Positions 1-7,452 of a stretch of 64,000 bases of DNA are shown here, one piece after another. Position numbers and translations under genes: made by a program. Location of the stretch: NCBI GenBank assembly GCA_041389445.1, contig JAWKRW010000001.1, forward strand, positions 558,001 to 622,000. Direction: 5' to 3'. Within the stretch, counting starts at the first letter, position 1, and every line of letters starts with the position of its first letter. The notes under the pieces were generated by a model. That model was not told the origin of the DNA, did no database searches, and saw nothing but the letters and a program-made list of their open reading frames with translations. The DNA is from UBA4427 sp041389445. GTDB lineage: Bacteria > Myxococcota_A > UBA9160 > UBA4427.

Positions 1-177
1 CGCCGGATCGAGAGCCGGATCCCGGACTACGTCGAGATCCGACAGCGCATCCTGGACGACTGGCTCGAGGAGCGGACGCGGGCATCGCTGCGGGAAGAGG
101 TGGCGCGATTGCGGGCGGGGGTCGAGATCCGCTGGGTCGAGGACCTGGACGCCGGGCGGAAGCCGAGCGCCGGTTGA
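1..177 (+). CDS. 3' end of a gene cut by the window, possibly a parvulin-type peptidyl-prolyl isomerase
   Basis: An open frame runs from base 1 to a TGA at 175-177 and gives the last 58 residues of a protein. The tail is a charged amphipathic helix (WLEERTRASLREEVARLRAG) followed by a short strand (VEIRWVEDL). This arrangement is common at the C-termini of periplasmic SurA/PpiC-like prolyl isomerases, where a helix precedes a closing V-x-I strand. No catalytic domain is visible, so the family call is a guess from tail architecture only. The gene converges on the small minus-strand gene ending at 190. Confidence 0.45.
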   Translation, partial: RRIESRIPDYVEIRQRILDDWLEERTRASLREEVARLRAGVEIRWVEDLDAGRKPSAG

Positions 178-189
178 GCCGGTCGAGCT

Positions 190-447
190 TCAGTCGCCCT
201 CGGACTCGGAGCGTCGATGCTCCTCGGACCGACCCGCGACGCGCGCCGCGCGCAGGCGCTCGAGATCCGCGACGAGGAAGGGGCGCGCCACGCCGTTCTC
301 GCCGTCGATCGCCACCCGTCTGCCGAGCGCCGTCACGCCGGGCTCGTCGACGTCGACGATCGTCCCGCGACAGCCCGTGTACTCGCTGTGCGGGTTGCGC
401 ACGCGAACGCGATCGCCCTGGCGAAAATGTCCGATCGGCTCGTCCAC
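190..447 (-). CDS. Small conserved-looking SH3/KOW-like protein
   Basis: An 85-residue protein starting at a GTG (445-447) with a purine-rich GGAGAG upstream as a possible ribosome binding site. The core (GDRVRVRNPHSEYTGCRGTI, then VTALGRRVAIDGENG and FLVADLERL) has the rhythm of a small beta-barrel of the KOW/SH3 type: an R-V-x-V strand, a G-x-x-G-x-V/I turn, and a closing strand followed by a helix. The last 20 residues are charged and look disordered. I do not recognise a named family. It may bind RNA or protein, but nothing here fixes a role. A 10-bp repeat array sits directly upstream of its start. Confidence 0.55.
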   Translation of the reverse strand: MDEPIGHFRQGDRVRVRNPHSEYTGCRGTIVDVDEPGVTALGRRVAIDGENGVARPFLVADLERLRAARVAGRSEEHRRSESEGD

Positions 448-470
448 TCGTCTCTCCGTTCGTCTCCGAT

Positions 471-530
471 CTTCTCGGCTCTTCTCGGCTCTTCTCGGCG
501 CTTCTCGGCGCTTCTCGGCGCTTCTCGGCG
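471..530. repeat. Six-copy 10-bp tandem repeat
   Basis: Six head-to-tail 10-bp units read cttctcggcT (two copies, 471-490) then cttctcggcG (four copies, 491-530). Read on the minus strand the units are purine-rich (gccgagaag) and lie 24-83 nt upstream of the GTG start of the 85-residue gene. The array is in the non-coding gap between that gene and the helicase gene ending at 620. It could expand or contract by slippage and change the leader of the small gene; that is inference. Confidence 0.9.
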
Positions 531-619
531 CTTCGCTCTTGTCTTCGCTCTCGTCTGCCTGCCCGCCGGTCGTACGGCGCGATGCGGATTCGCGACCGGC
601 GGCGGGCCGTCGTGGCTGA

Positions 620-2716
620 TTAGCGCGTATCGACCGTCTGCACGAGCGGCGAAGGCGTTCCCACGCTCATCATCCAGAGCTGGTGGACCGCCCGCGTCGC
701 CGCGACGTGCAGGAGCCGACGGGCAGCCGGCGTGTCCGGAAAGTTCTGGGCATCCACGTCGAGCACGATCACGTAGTCGAACTCGAGTCCCTTGACCTGG
801 GAGACCTCGGTGATCTCGATGCCCGGCTTGAAGGGAAACTCGCCGTCCCGGATCCGACGCAGCCGCGGCAGGTCGGCGCGCGCGAGACCGTCGTAGTAGA
901 CGTCGCTCGCAGCGGGGCTCGGGGTCAGGATCGCGACCGAGGCGAGCGGCTCATGGCTCATCAGGTCACGCAAGACGTCCGAGAGCAGTGCCACGCAGGC
1001 CCCTCGATCCGTCAGGCGGAAGAGCTCGACCGGCGGTCCATCGCGCGTCGCCCGGACCTCCTCGTCCTCCTGCAGCGTTCCGAGCAGCGAGACGGCGAAG
1101 CGCATGACCTGGATCGACGAGCGGTAGCTGACCTTGAGCGTCTCGACCTCGACCCCCTCGAGCCCCACGTCCCGGAAGAAGGTCCGCCAGGACGAGAAGC
1201 CGGAGTGCTCGACCAGCTGCTGCTGCGTGTCGCCGGCGAGCGTGATGCTGGCGCCCGCCTGCATGCACTCGAGCAGGACGCGCACCTCCATCGGCGCAAA
1301 GTCCTGGACCTCGTCGATCACGATGTGGCGGAGGCGATCCCCTCGTCGACCGGGAACCGGCACGCGCCCGACACGACGCTGCACGGCGCGCATCAAGAGC
1401 GCGTCGTCCTCGGGGTCGAGGAATCCGTCGTGGTCCTCCTGCCCGGCCAGGGCAGCGGCGAGTGCGTCGACCCGAGTCCGGTTCCACGCGACGAAGCGAT
1501 CGAGATCCCGCGGCGAGAAGCGGCCGGGCGCCTCCACCTCGAAGACCTCGCCGAGCAGCCGTCGCTGGGTCAGAACGCTCGCCCAATCGTCGTACGCCTG
1601 CGCGAGCGTGGGCGGTCCGGCCACCCGCTCGACCTGACGCGCGAGGGCGACGTCGAGGGCCGAATGGAGCTTGATCGTCTGGACGAGGGCGGGCGTGTCG
1701 TCGCGGCGCGCGGCTGGCAGGTCCGGAAAGAGCTGGCGCCGCTGATCGTGGACCCAGTCGCGATAGGTCACGATGCGGACGCGGGCGAGCCCGAGGGAGG
1801 GCAGCACGTGCTCGACGTAGCGGGCGAGCGCGCGGGAGAACACGACGACGAGGGTCTCGGGCCCGTCGATCGAAGGATCGTCGAAGGCGAGATAGGCGAT
1901 GCGATGGAGGGCGACCGTCGTCTTGCCCGAGCCCGCACTGCCACGGATGACGAGGTAGCCCGCTGCCGGGCGCGTGATCAGCTCGAACTGCGTGGGGTCG
2001 ATCAGGCTCGTAATCTCGGGCAGGCGCTTGTCCGCGCGCTGTGGCGCGCCCGAGTCGTCCCGCCCCATGCGTCGCGCGAAGGCAGCGTCGTCCCGCTCGT
2101 CGTAGCGCAGCGCGGCCGCCTCGCCGCCGGCGAGTCGGGGCGCCTCGCTCGCCGTCCGGCGCCAGCCCGACGGCGCGCTCGCATCGAGATTGAAGTCGCC
2201 CTCCGGCGCCTGCACGCGTTCGAGCACGCCGTCGCGAATTCGAACCATCCGACGCGCGCGCACCGAGCCCTGCCGCTCGCGGCCGGAGATCTCCTCGTCG
2301 AACGACTCGCCCTGGCGGTAGCTGTAGAAGATCTTCGAGATGGGCGCGTCCCGCCAATCGACGATCCGCACGCCCTTCTGCAGACAGGTCGCGCGACCGA
2401 GGAAGAGGTCGCGCTCCCGACCCTGCTCTTCCAGTCGAAGATGCGCGAAGTAGGGCGAGGCCGGATCGACCTGCGTCGTCTGACCGGCGCTCCGCAGCTG
2501 GTGCAGGATCGCGGATTGATTGTGGTACTGCTCGGTCAGCGCCGAGTGGTCCTTGTTCTCGTCGCCGGAGAGCAGCCGCTCGCGCAACCGCTCGAGCTCC
2601 CGGATGATCGGCAGCTCGCTCGCCGTCCGCACGGGCGGCAGCTGCGCGAGCTGCGAGCGGACCCGGGCGAGCGCCTCGAGCTCTTCGACGACCACCCTGT
2701 CCGGCCGCTCGTCCAT
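620..2716 (-). CDS. UvrD/Rep superfamily 1 helicase, HelD-like
   Basis: A 698-residue superfamily 1 ATPase. The Walker A motif GSAGSGKTT is near residue 258 and the Walker B/motif II IDEVQDF near 466. Late motifs follow: SQVKGLEFDYVIVLD (motif V) and LLHVAATRA (motif VI). The N-terminal region carries the HelD-type insert (YFAHL, FLGRATC, DWRDAPISKIFYSY, SGRERQG) that precedes the helicase core in HelD/helicase IV proteins. HelD-type enzymes release stalled RNA polymerase or unwind DNA; which applies here cannot be told. The ATG at 2714-2716 was chosen because it follows a promoter and begins the HelD-like N-terminus. A longer frame upstream runs back through that promoter and the stop of the preceding gene, so I excluded it. 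Confidence 0.88.
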   Translation of the reverse strand: MDERPDRVVVEELEALARVRSQLAQLPPVRTASELPIIRELERLRERLLSGDENKDHSALTEQYHNQSAILHQLRSAGQTTQVDPASPYFAHLRLEEQGRERDLFLGRATCLQKGVRIVDWRDAPISKIFYSYRQGESFDEEISGRERQGSVRARRMVRIRDGVLERVQAPEGDFNLDASAPSGWRRTASEAPRLAGGEAAALRYDERDDAAFARRMGRDDSGAPQRADKRLPEITSLIDPTQFELITRPAAGYLVIRGSAGSGKTTVALHRIAYLAFDDPSIDGPETLVVVFSRALARYVEHVLPSLGLARVRIVTYRDWVHDQRRQLFPDLPAARRDDTPALVQTIKLHSALDVALARQVERVAGPPTLAQAYDDWASVLTQRRLLGEVFEVEAPGRFSPRDLDRFVAWNRTRVDALAAALAGQEDHDGFLDPEDDALLMRAVQRRVGRVPVPGRRGDRLRHIVIDEVQDFAPMEVRVLLECMQAGASITLAGDTQQQLVEHSGFSSWRTFFRDVGLEGVEVETLKVSYRSSIQVMRFAVSLLGTLQEDEEVRATRDGPPVELFRLTDRGACVALLSDVLRDLMSHEPLASVAILTPSPAASDVYYDGLARADLPRLRRIRDGEFPFKPGIEITEVSQVKGLEFDYVIVLDVDAQNFPDTPAARRLLHVAATRAVHQLWMMSVGTPSPLVQTVDTR

Positions 2717-2731
2717 CCGCGCCCGCCCCCA

Positions 2732-2758
2732 CCGCCGATTTCTCGGCGGCCTCTTTTT
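2732..2758 (+). terminator. Perfect stem-loop followed by T5; also the 5'-terminal hairpin of the helicase mRNA
   Basis: CCGCCGA (2732-2738) pairs perfectly with TCGGCGG (2743-2749) around a 4-nt loop. On the plus strand it is followed by CCTCTTTTT, the layout of an intrinsic terminator, but no plus-strand gene ends here. On the minus strand the loop is GAAA (a stable tetraloop) and the stem begins at about the predicted transcription start of the helicase gene. It may therefore act as a 5' cap hairpin, as a block against antisense transcription, or as both. Confidence 0.55.
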
Positions 2759-2784
2759 ATACGAGTTTTCGCCGCGGCTGCAAA
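2756..2784 (-). promoter_or_regulatory. Sigma70-type promoter for the HelD-like gene
   Basis: On the minus strand, TTTGCA (2784-2779) is separated by exactly 17 bp from TATAAA (2761-2756). The predicted start point near 2749 gives a leader of about 33 nt before the ATG at 2716. This is one of the few AT-rich patches in the window. It lies just after the stop codon of the upstream TolR-like gene (2791), so the helicase can be transcribed independently of the channel operon. Confidence 0.65.
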
Positions 2785-2790
2785 GCCCGA

Positions 2791-3852
2791 TCAATCGACC
2801 TGGATCGGCCGAACGTCGGGCTCGGCTTCGCCGAAGGCGAGGCCGAGCGTGAGCTCCTCGTCGGCCTCGTGTCCGCGCCAGCCCGCCCGGAACCCGGCCG
2901 CCTCGACGATCGTGCGCGCCTCGAGGTACGTCTCGAAGCTGTCGGTCCAGACGTGGAACAAGATCGAGTCCTGGGCGGGGTCGCGCCGCGCCAGCCAGTC
3001 GTGCAGACGCGCGTCGGTCGGGAGGCGCGTACGGTCGATGCCGCCATCCTCGGTCCGCCATGCGAGCACCATGCGCAGGGCGGGCTCGGTCTGGAGCAGC
3101 CAGTGGTGACTGCCGAGTCCGATGTCCGCCTTGCGCAGATAGCGCGAGACCGTTTCGAACTCGTCGGGTCGCAGCCGTCGCTGCGCGCCGTCGGGCACGA
3201 TCCGCCGCACCGCCTGGATGCCCCGATCGAAGAGCGCGGCCCGATCGACGGGATAGATCCGCCCGTGGCGGACCAGGATCCAGGACTCGCGCCCGACGAC
3301 GATCTCCGGATCGGGCAGCCGCGCGACCAGTCGCTTCGGAACCTGCGCGAGCGCCTCGGCATACGCGGCGCGCTCCGCGCGATAGGCCTGCGCCGTCCCG
3401 AGCGATGCCCGCGCCTCGGCCACGGATCGGACCAACGCGTCGCCCGCGCGCCCGCCGGCGCGCGCGCCGAGCGTCGCCCGCTCCGAGCGCGGCCCCTCCG
3501 CCCCCGCCGCAGAAGCCGCGGCGCCGGGCCCGAGGTCGCGCAGCGCCGCGTCGAGCACGCGCTCGGCCCGCGCCGGATCGTCGACGCCCCGGGCCTCGAG
3601 CCGGCTGCGCAGGGTCGCGAGCGCCGCATCCGAATCGCGTGCGGCGTTCGGGTTCGGCGCCGGGTCGGGACGGGTCTCGACCGCGACCGTCGACGGCCCG
3701 GCCGCGATCTCGCGCGCGACTCGGGCGACGGCGTCACCGAGTTCGAGCCGCGTCAGCGCGATCACGATCACGAGAATGCCGACGACGTTCGAGAGCGTAT
3801 CGACCAGCGGGTCGAGGTTGTCGGGCGGGGCGCGTCGCCGCAGACCGCTCAC
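2791..3852 (-). CDS. TolR/ExbD-like single-pass protein carrying the membrane aspartate
   Basis: A 353-residue protein with one N-terminal membrane helix (NLDPLVDTLSNVVGILVIVI, about residues 12-31) and a long, probably periplasmic remainder. Asp18 in P-L-V-D lies at the entrance of the helix, as does the proton-carrying Asp of ExbD/TolR (P-L-I-D). The start is a GTG at 3850-3852 whose GTGA overlaps the stop of the upstream gene by 4 nt, which indicates translational coupling. A poorly conserved Ala/Arg-rich stretch (about residues 70-170) leads to a C-terminal part resembling a compact sensor or peptidoglycan-side domain. It probably forms the stator or plug of the channel encoded at 4734-5795. 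The family call is confident; the substrate or task is unknown. Confidence 0.75.
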   Translation of the reverse strand: MSGLRRRAPPDNLDPLVDTLSNVVGILVIVIALTRLELGDAVARVAREIAAGPSTVAVETRPDPAPNPNAARDSDAALATLRSRLEARGVDDPARAERVLDAALRDLGPGAAASAAGAEGPRSERATLGARAGGRAGDALVRSVAEARASLGTAQAYRAERAAYAEALAQVPKRLVARLPDPEIVVGRESWILVRHGRIYPVDRAALFDRGIQAVRRIVPDGAQRRLRPDEFETVSRYLRKADIGLGSHHWLLQTEPALRMVLAWRTEDGGIDRTRLPTDARLHDWLARRDPAQDSILFHVWTDSFETYLEARTIVEAAGFRAGWRGHEADEELTLGLAFGEAEPDVRPIQVD

Positions 3853-4730
3853 GATTCGCCCTCCCCCGCGTCCGCCGAGGACGTCGATCCCGCCCCCTCC
3901 GCGCGCCGCAGCAACGACCAATCGAGCTCGCCGCGACCGGGAAGCGGAAGCGCCGCCACGCGCACGCCCGCCTGCCGGGCCACTCGCTCGGCCACGTCCT
4001 TCGTCGCGAGCCCGTCCGGTCGTACGAGCAGCACGAGCAGCGCGCCAGGCTTCGCGCGCAGCCGTCTCAGATAGCGTCCGAAGTCGCCCGCCATCGAGAG
4101 CTCGTCCCGCGGCACGAAGATGCGCAGGTCGTCCTGCGCGCGGAGCAGCGTTCCGCCCCCCGCATCGCACTCGACGAACCAGGGCTCGAGGTGGCGCGCC
4201 AACCCCGTCGGATCGATCAGGATCGGGAGCGTCTCCCGTCGGCTCTCGAGCACCGCGATCTCCGCCTCGAGGGTGTCGCGCGCCTGCGCGAGCCCGCGGG
4301 CCTCGGCGGCGAGCGTTACGCGGTCGCGCTCGAGTCGACGCTCCCGGGCGAGCGCGGTCGAGCGCGTCTCGAGCTCCGCGAGGGAGGGCGCCGACGCCTC
4401 GCCGCGGGCCTCGAGCGCGCGATCGAGCTGCGCGAAGCGCGCCGCGATGCGCTCGAGCGCCGCTCGTTCGGCGGCGGCCGTCTCGGCCGCACCGCCATCG
4501 CGCCGATCGGCCGCCGAGGCCGCAGCATCGCCGGCAGGACCCGGGCGTGCACGGGACGCGGTCGCCGAATTCGCCGTGCTCGCGACGCCTGCGGATCCTG
4601 CGAGCCCCTCCGCATCCGGCGCGACGGCCGCGAGCGAGAGCGCGGTGAGCAGGAGGATCAGCCCGCCGATCGTGCAGGCGAGCACGCTCATGAAGGGAAA
4701 GAGCGAGACGCGGACCTCGTCGCGCGCCAT
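3849..4730 (-). CDS. Second TolR/ExbD-like single-pass protein, lacking the membrane acid
   Basis: A 293-residue protein: a short cytoplasmic N-terminus, one membrane helix (SLFPFMSVLACTIGGLILLL, about residues 9-28), then an Ala-rich and coiled-coil region (about 75-150, with repeated E-R-x-A-L and L-E-A-E-I heptads). A C-terminal domain ends in an Asp/Glu-rich tail. The F-P-F-M-S-V-L-A helix resembles ExbD/TolR and MotB helices in place and length but has no Asp or Glu. It lies 3 nt downstream of the ExbB-like gene and overlaps the next gene by 4 nt. It is likely a partner of the Asp-bearing paralogue in a heteromeric stator. Confidence 0.68.
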   Translation of the reverse strand: MARDEVRVSLFPFMSVLACTIGGLILLLTALSLAAVAPDAEGLAGSAGVASTANSATASRARPGPAGDAAASAADRRDGGAAETAAAERAALERIAARFAQLDRALEARGEASAPSLAELETRSTALARERRLERDRVTLAAEARGLAQARDTLEAEIAVLESRRETLPILIDPTGLARHLEPWFVECDAGGGTLLRAQDDLRIFVPRDELSMAGDFGRYLRRLRAKPGALLVLLVRPDGLATKDVAERVARQAGVRVAALPLPGRGELDWSLLRRAEGAGSTSSADAGEGES

Positions 4731-4733
4731 CGC

Positions 4734-5795
4734 CTAGGCCCCGCTGGCTTCGCGACTCCGGAGCAGGATCAGCAGGCGCTCGGCCAGCCGATCGAGCGCG
4801 GCGTCGCTCGCCGCCGCGGGCGGCTCGTCGACCAGGCGGCGCACGAGATGCTCGGCACAGTAGTCGTCGACCTCGCCCAGGAATCCCTCCTCGAGCCGCT
4901 GCAACGCATTGCTCGGAAACATGATCAGAATGCTCATGACGAGGGCGAGCAGCGTCGTGTCGAAGGCGACGCCCAGCCCGCCCGTCACGGTCCCGATCGA
5001 TTCGCGCATGCCCTCGAGCGACGAGGCGGTCTCGAGGGTGTTCGAGAAGCCGCCGACGGCGGCCCCGATGCCGATCACGGTCCCGATGAAGCCGAGCGTC
5101 GGAACGGCCCAGATGAAGACGCGGATCAATCCGTAGCTCGCATCGATCCGGCCCTCGTCGGCGCGCGACTCGTCCGACAGGAACTCGACGACCTCGACGA
5201 CGCGGCGGCGTGCCTGGAAGTGGCGCAGCGCACGGACGAGGCGTCGGGCGAGCAGCGCGTCGAGGTCGAAGTCGGCCCGGCTCGCGAGCCCCGCGAGCGT
5301 GCGGTCGACGTCGCCCGGCTGGATGGAACCGCCGCCGTTCGGGCCGGCGAGCCAGTCCTGGGCCAGCAGGCGCCGCTCGCGCGCGAGCCTCAGCCGTTTG
5401 GCAGCGAGCAGCGCCAGCGCCCAGCTCGACACGAAAGCGATCGCATACGGGACCCAGCCGCGCGCCAGGAAGAGCTGTGCGATGCGCGCGTCGGGGACCA
5501 GGCGGAGCACGCCGTAGAAGACGAGCGTCGCGAGCAGCGCGACGCCGGCGACGGGCAGCATCGCGACCTCCCCTGGCCCCGCCCGACGACGACGCCCGCC
5601 CGAAGGCACGAGCGCGCCGACGAGACCGGATGCCGGGCCCGCTTCGACCCCGCCGCCCGGCGCATCGATCCGATCGACGGTCCTTTCGACCACCGCCTGC
5701 AGCGCCGAGCGACCACAGCCCCGACAACGCAGCACCCGCCCCTGGGCCGCGCCCTCGAGGTCGCTCCCCCCGCAATGCGGACAGCTCCGTTCCAT
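4734..5795 (-). CDS. MotA/TolQ/ExbB proton-channel family protein with an N-terminal zinc ribbon
   Basis: A 353-residue inner-membrane protein and the first gene of a three-gene operon with the two TolR/ExbD-like genes. Residues 5-27 form a CX2C-X15-CX2C zinc ribbon (Cys5, Cys8, Cys24, Cys27), unusual for this family. Two hydrophobic helices follow (about 75-130). The signature TolQ/ExbB pair of helices is FIWAVPTLGFIGTVIGIGAA (about 230-250) and GVAFDTTLLALVMSILIMF (about 280-300), including the conserved Thr/Gly pore residues. Channels of this type use ion flow to drive a periplasmic partner. The ATG at 5793-5795 follows a strong GGAGGAG. One TolQ-like plus two TolR-like genes is the composition of the Myxococcus AglRQS motor. 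Confidence 0.82.
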   Translation of the reverse strand: MERSCPHCGGSDLEGAAQGRVLRCRGCGRSALQAVVERTVDRIDAPGGGVEAGPASGLVGALVPSGGRRRRAGPGEVAMLPVAGVALLATLVFYGVLRLVPDARIAQLFLARGWVPYAIAFVSSWALALLAAKRLRLARERRLLAQDWLAGPNGGGSIQPGDVDRTLAGLASRADFDLDALLARRLVRALRHFQARRRVVEVVEFLSDESRADEGRIDASYGLIRVFIWAVPTLGFIGTVIGIGAAVGGFSNTLETASSLEGMRESIGTVTGGLGVAFDTTLLALVMSILIMFPSNALQRLEEGFLGEVDDYCAEHLVRRLVDEPPAAASDAALDRLAERLLILLRSREASGA

Positions 5796-5879
5796 CGCTG
5801 CGCTCCTCCCCGTCCCCGCCCGCCGACGCGCCGCCGGACATCGAGCCCCTGCGACACCGGTCGCGCGCTCGAAGGCCCG

Positions 5880-5893
5880 ACCGGGTACCCGGT
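5880..5893. promoter_or_regulatory. 14-bp perfect palindrome in a divergent intergenic region
   Basis: The sequence accgggtacccggt reads identically on both strands. It lies between the divergent channel operon (start 5795) and the PEGA protein gene (start 5975). A palindrome of this size between divergent genes could be an operator for a dimeric regulator. GC-rich genomes produce such words by chance, so this is a weak call. Confidence 0.25.
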
Positions 5894-5961
5894 GCGAACG
5901 GTGCGGTTCCTGCGATCGGCGCCGAAGCCTAGTCGCTCGCCGTGCGACCTGCCCCGGCTGC

Positions 5962-5974
5962 TAGCCTCCCGGTC
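5962..5974 (+). promoter_or_regulatory. -10-like box 7 nt before the ATG of the PEGA protein gene
   Basis: TAGCCT at 5962-5967 ends 7 nt before the ATG at 5975, so a transcript would start about at the start codon. No Shine-Dalgarno sequence is visible before this ATG. The same geometry recurs at coaE and the GDPD gene, suggesting a leaderless mRNA. The -35 region is not recognisable. Confidence 0.4.
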
Positions 5975-7288
5975 ATGCCCGCGCCGTCGGCGCCCGCGTA
6001 CGGGCGCGAAAAGCTCCTCCGCATCCTCGCGCTCCCGCAAGACGCCGATGAGGCCTCGATCCGCGTCGCGGCCGATCAGCTCCGCAGCTGGCTCGCCCGC
6101 CGGCTCGCCGAGCGCGTGGAGGACCCGAGCGCCCCGGGAGACGCCCTCGCCCGCGAGCTCGACGATCTCGATACGAGCCTCGCGTACTGGACGAACGGCC
6201 CCGGCGCTCCGGGCGCGCGCGCTTCGGCAGCCCGGACGTGGGGCGCAGCCGCGACGCTGGTCGCGGTCCTGACGACGCTCGTGGTCCTGATCGCCTGGTC
6301 GGCGGGCTTCCGTCTGACCCGCGGCGAGCAGGCGGAGCCGGCGCCGATCTACCGCGCACCGGCGCGGCTCGAGCTCGAAGGCCAGCTCGACGGGGCCACG
6401 CTGCGCGTGCTCGATGCCGATCGCGACGCGCTGCTCGACGAGCGTCCGGCCCAGGGCGCGCGCCTCGAGCTCGACGCCGGACGCTATGCGCTCGAGGTGC
6501 GACGGGCGGACTGCCCCGACGTCTGGACCCGATCCGTCTTCCTCGAGCCCGACCATGTCCACCGCTTCCGTCCGACCGTCTGTGCCGGCGAGGGCGCGGT
6601 CGTCGTCCGCTCGAATACCACGGAGGATCGGCTCCGCATCGACGACCTCGACGTCGGCCATACGGGCCCGCGTACGCATCGTCTCAGCGTGGGCGACCAC
6701 ACCATCCGCGTCGACAAGCCGGGCCATCGCCCCTTCGAGGCGCGCGTCCGGGTCGAGCCCGGCAAGACGACCGAGCTGCGCGCCGAGCTCGCGCCCCTCG
6801 GTCAGCCCGTCGAACCGGTCGCCCGGCCGCTCCCTGTCGCCCACGTCGTGCCGAGCGCGCCGCCAGTCGATCGAGAGGCGGTCGAGGCGTTCAAGAAGGA
6901 GGTGCTCTCGACCTCGATCGACCTGCCCCCCATCGATCCTGGCGGACTCGACCTCCCGAAGCGCGGCGCGTTCCTCTCGCGGGCGGGCCTGCCCGCCCTG
7001 CCCGACGGCGGCTCGACCGCCTGGCACGACCGGGTCGCCAAGCAGCTGCGCGACCGCTTCGACCGGGACGGCTCGGGCGAGATCGATCGGCTCGAGGAGA
7101 GCGAGGCGATCTCGTGCTCGGTCTGGTTGGAAATCGAACGCGACTTCGACCGGGGCGGCCTCGGCCTCTCCCTCGCCCACTACTACGGCTTCGACGGCAG
7201 CGAATGGCATCCCGGCGCCCTGGCCGTCGCCCGGGCCCATCGCAGCGCGGTCTATGCCAAGATGCGCGAGTGCGGGCTCGACCCCTGA
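5975..7288 (+). CDS. Membrane-anchored PEGA and EF-hand protein with a J-domain-like N-terminus
   Basis: A 437-residue protein. The N-terminal 45 residues (REKLLRILALPQDADEASIR) follow the spacing of J-like or helical adaptor domains but lack an HPD motif. One membrane helix is at about 88-112. Two beta-rich repeats follow: the first at about 128-195, and the second at about 209-270 is a clear PEGA domain (LSVGDHTIRVDKPGHRPFEA). A proline-rich linker leads to an EF-hand loop, DRDGSGEIDRLEE, near residue 363, with Asp/Asp/Ser/Glu in calcium-ligand positions. A GTG at 5942 would extend the frame by 11 residues; I prefer the ATG because it follows a -10-like box. It is divergent from the TolQ/TolR-like operon and may act with it on the periplasmic side. 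That link is inference. Confidence 0.72.
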   Translation: MPAPSAPAYGREKLLRILALPQDADEASIRVAADQLRSWLARRLAERVEDPSAPGDALARELDDLDTSLAYWTNGPGAPGARASAARTWGAAATLVAVLTTLVVLIAWSAGFRLTRGEQAEPAPIYRAPARLELEGQLDGATLRVLDADRDALLDERPAQGARLELDAGRYALEVRRADCPDVWTRSVFLEPDHVHRFRPTVCAGEGAVVVRSNTTEDRLRIDDLDVGHTGPRTHRLSVGDHTIRVDKPGHRPFEARVRVEPGKTTELRAELAPLGQPVEPVARPLPVAHVVPSAPPVDREAVEAFKKEVLSTSIDLPPIDPGGLDLPKRGAFLSRAGLPALPDGGSTAWHDRVAKQLRDRFDRDGSGEIDRLEESEAISCSVWLEIERDFDRGGLGLSLAHYYGFDGSEWHPGALAVARAHRSAVYAKMRECGLDP

Positions 7289-7325
7289 TCGCCGCGCCCG
7301 GAACCCCCGAGCTTCGGACATGAAA

Positions 7326-7355
7326 AATCGGGTTTCTCCCCGATTCGCCGGTTTT
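7326..7355 (+). terminator. Probable intrinsic terminator after the PEGA protein gene
   Basis: AATCGGG (7326-7332) pairs with CCCGATT (7339-7345) around a 6-nt loop, and a short T-run (GGTTTT) follows a few bases later. It lies 37 nt after the TGA of the PEGA gene and before the response-regulator gene at 7453. The stem is only 7 bp and the T-run is offset, so activity is uncertain. Confidence 0.4.
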
Positions 7356-7452
7356 CCCTCCTGCGTACCCTCCGGCATCCGATTCGAGGAATCGTCCGGA
7401 CCCGTCTCGGTGGATCCGGCGGCGGATCGGGAGTGGAATCAAGGGGGGATCC

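Noticed and set aside
471..530. Possible CRISPR array
   Set aside because: The units are 10 bp and contiguous with no spacers, and there are no cas genes in the window.
683..3109. Long plus-strand open frame opposite the helicase
   Set aside because: No domain, no ribosome binding site, and it covers the minus-strand promoter and the helicase motifs in reverse.
2791..5795. Zorya-type defence system
   Set aside because: The MotA-like protein lacks the long coiled tail of ZorA, neither partner has a visible OmpA-like peptidoglycan domain, and the neighbouring helicase is HelD-like with its own promoter rather than ZorD-like.
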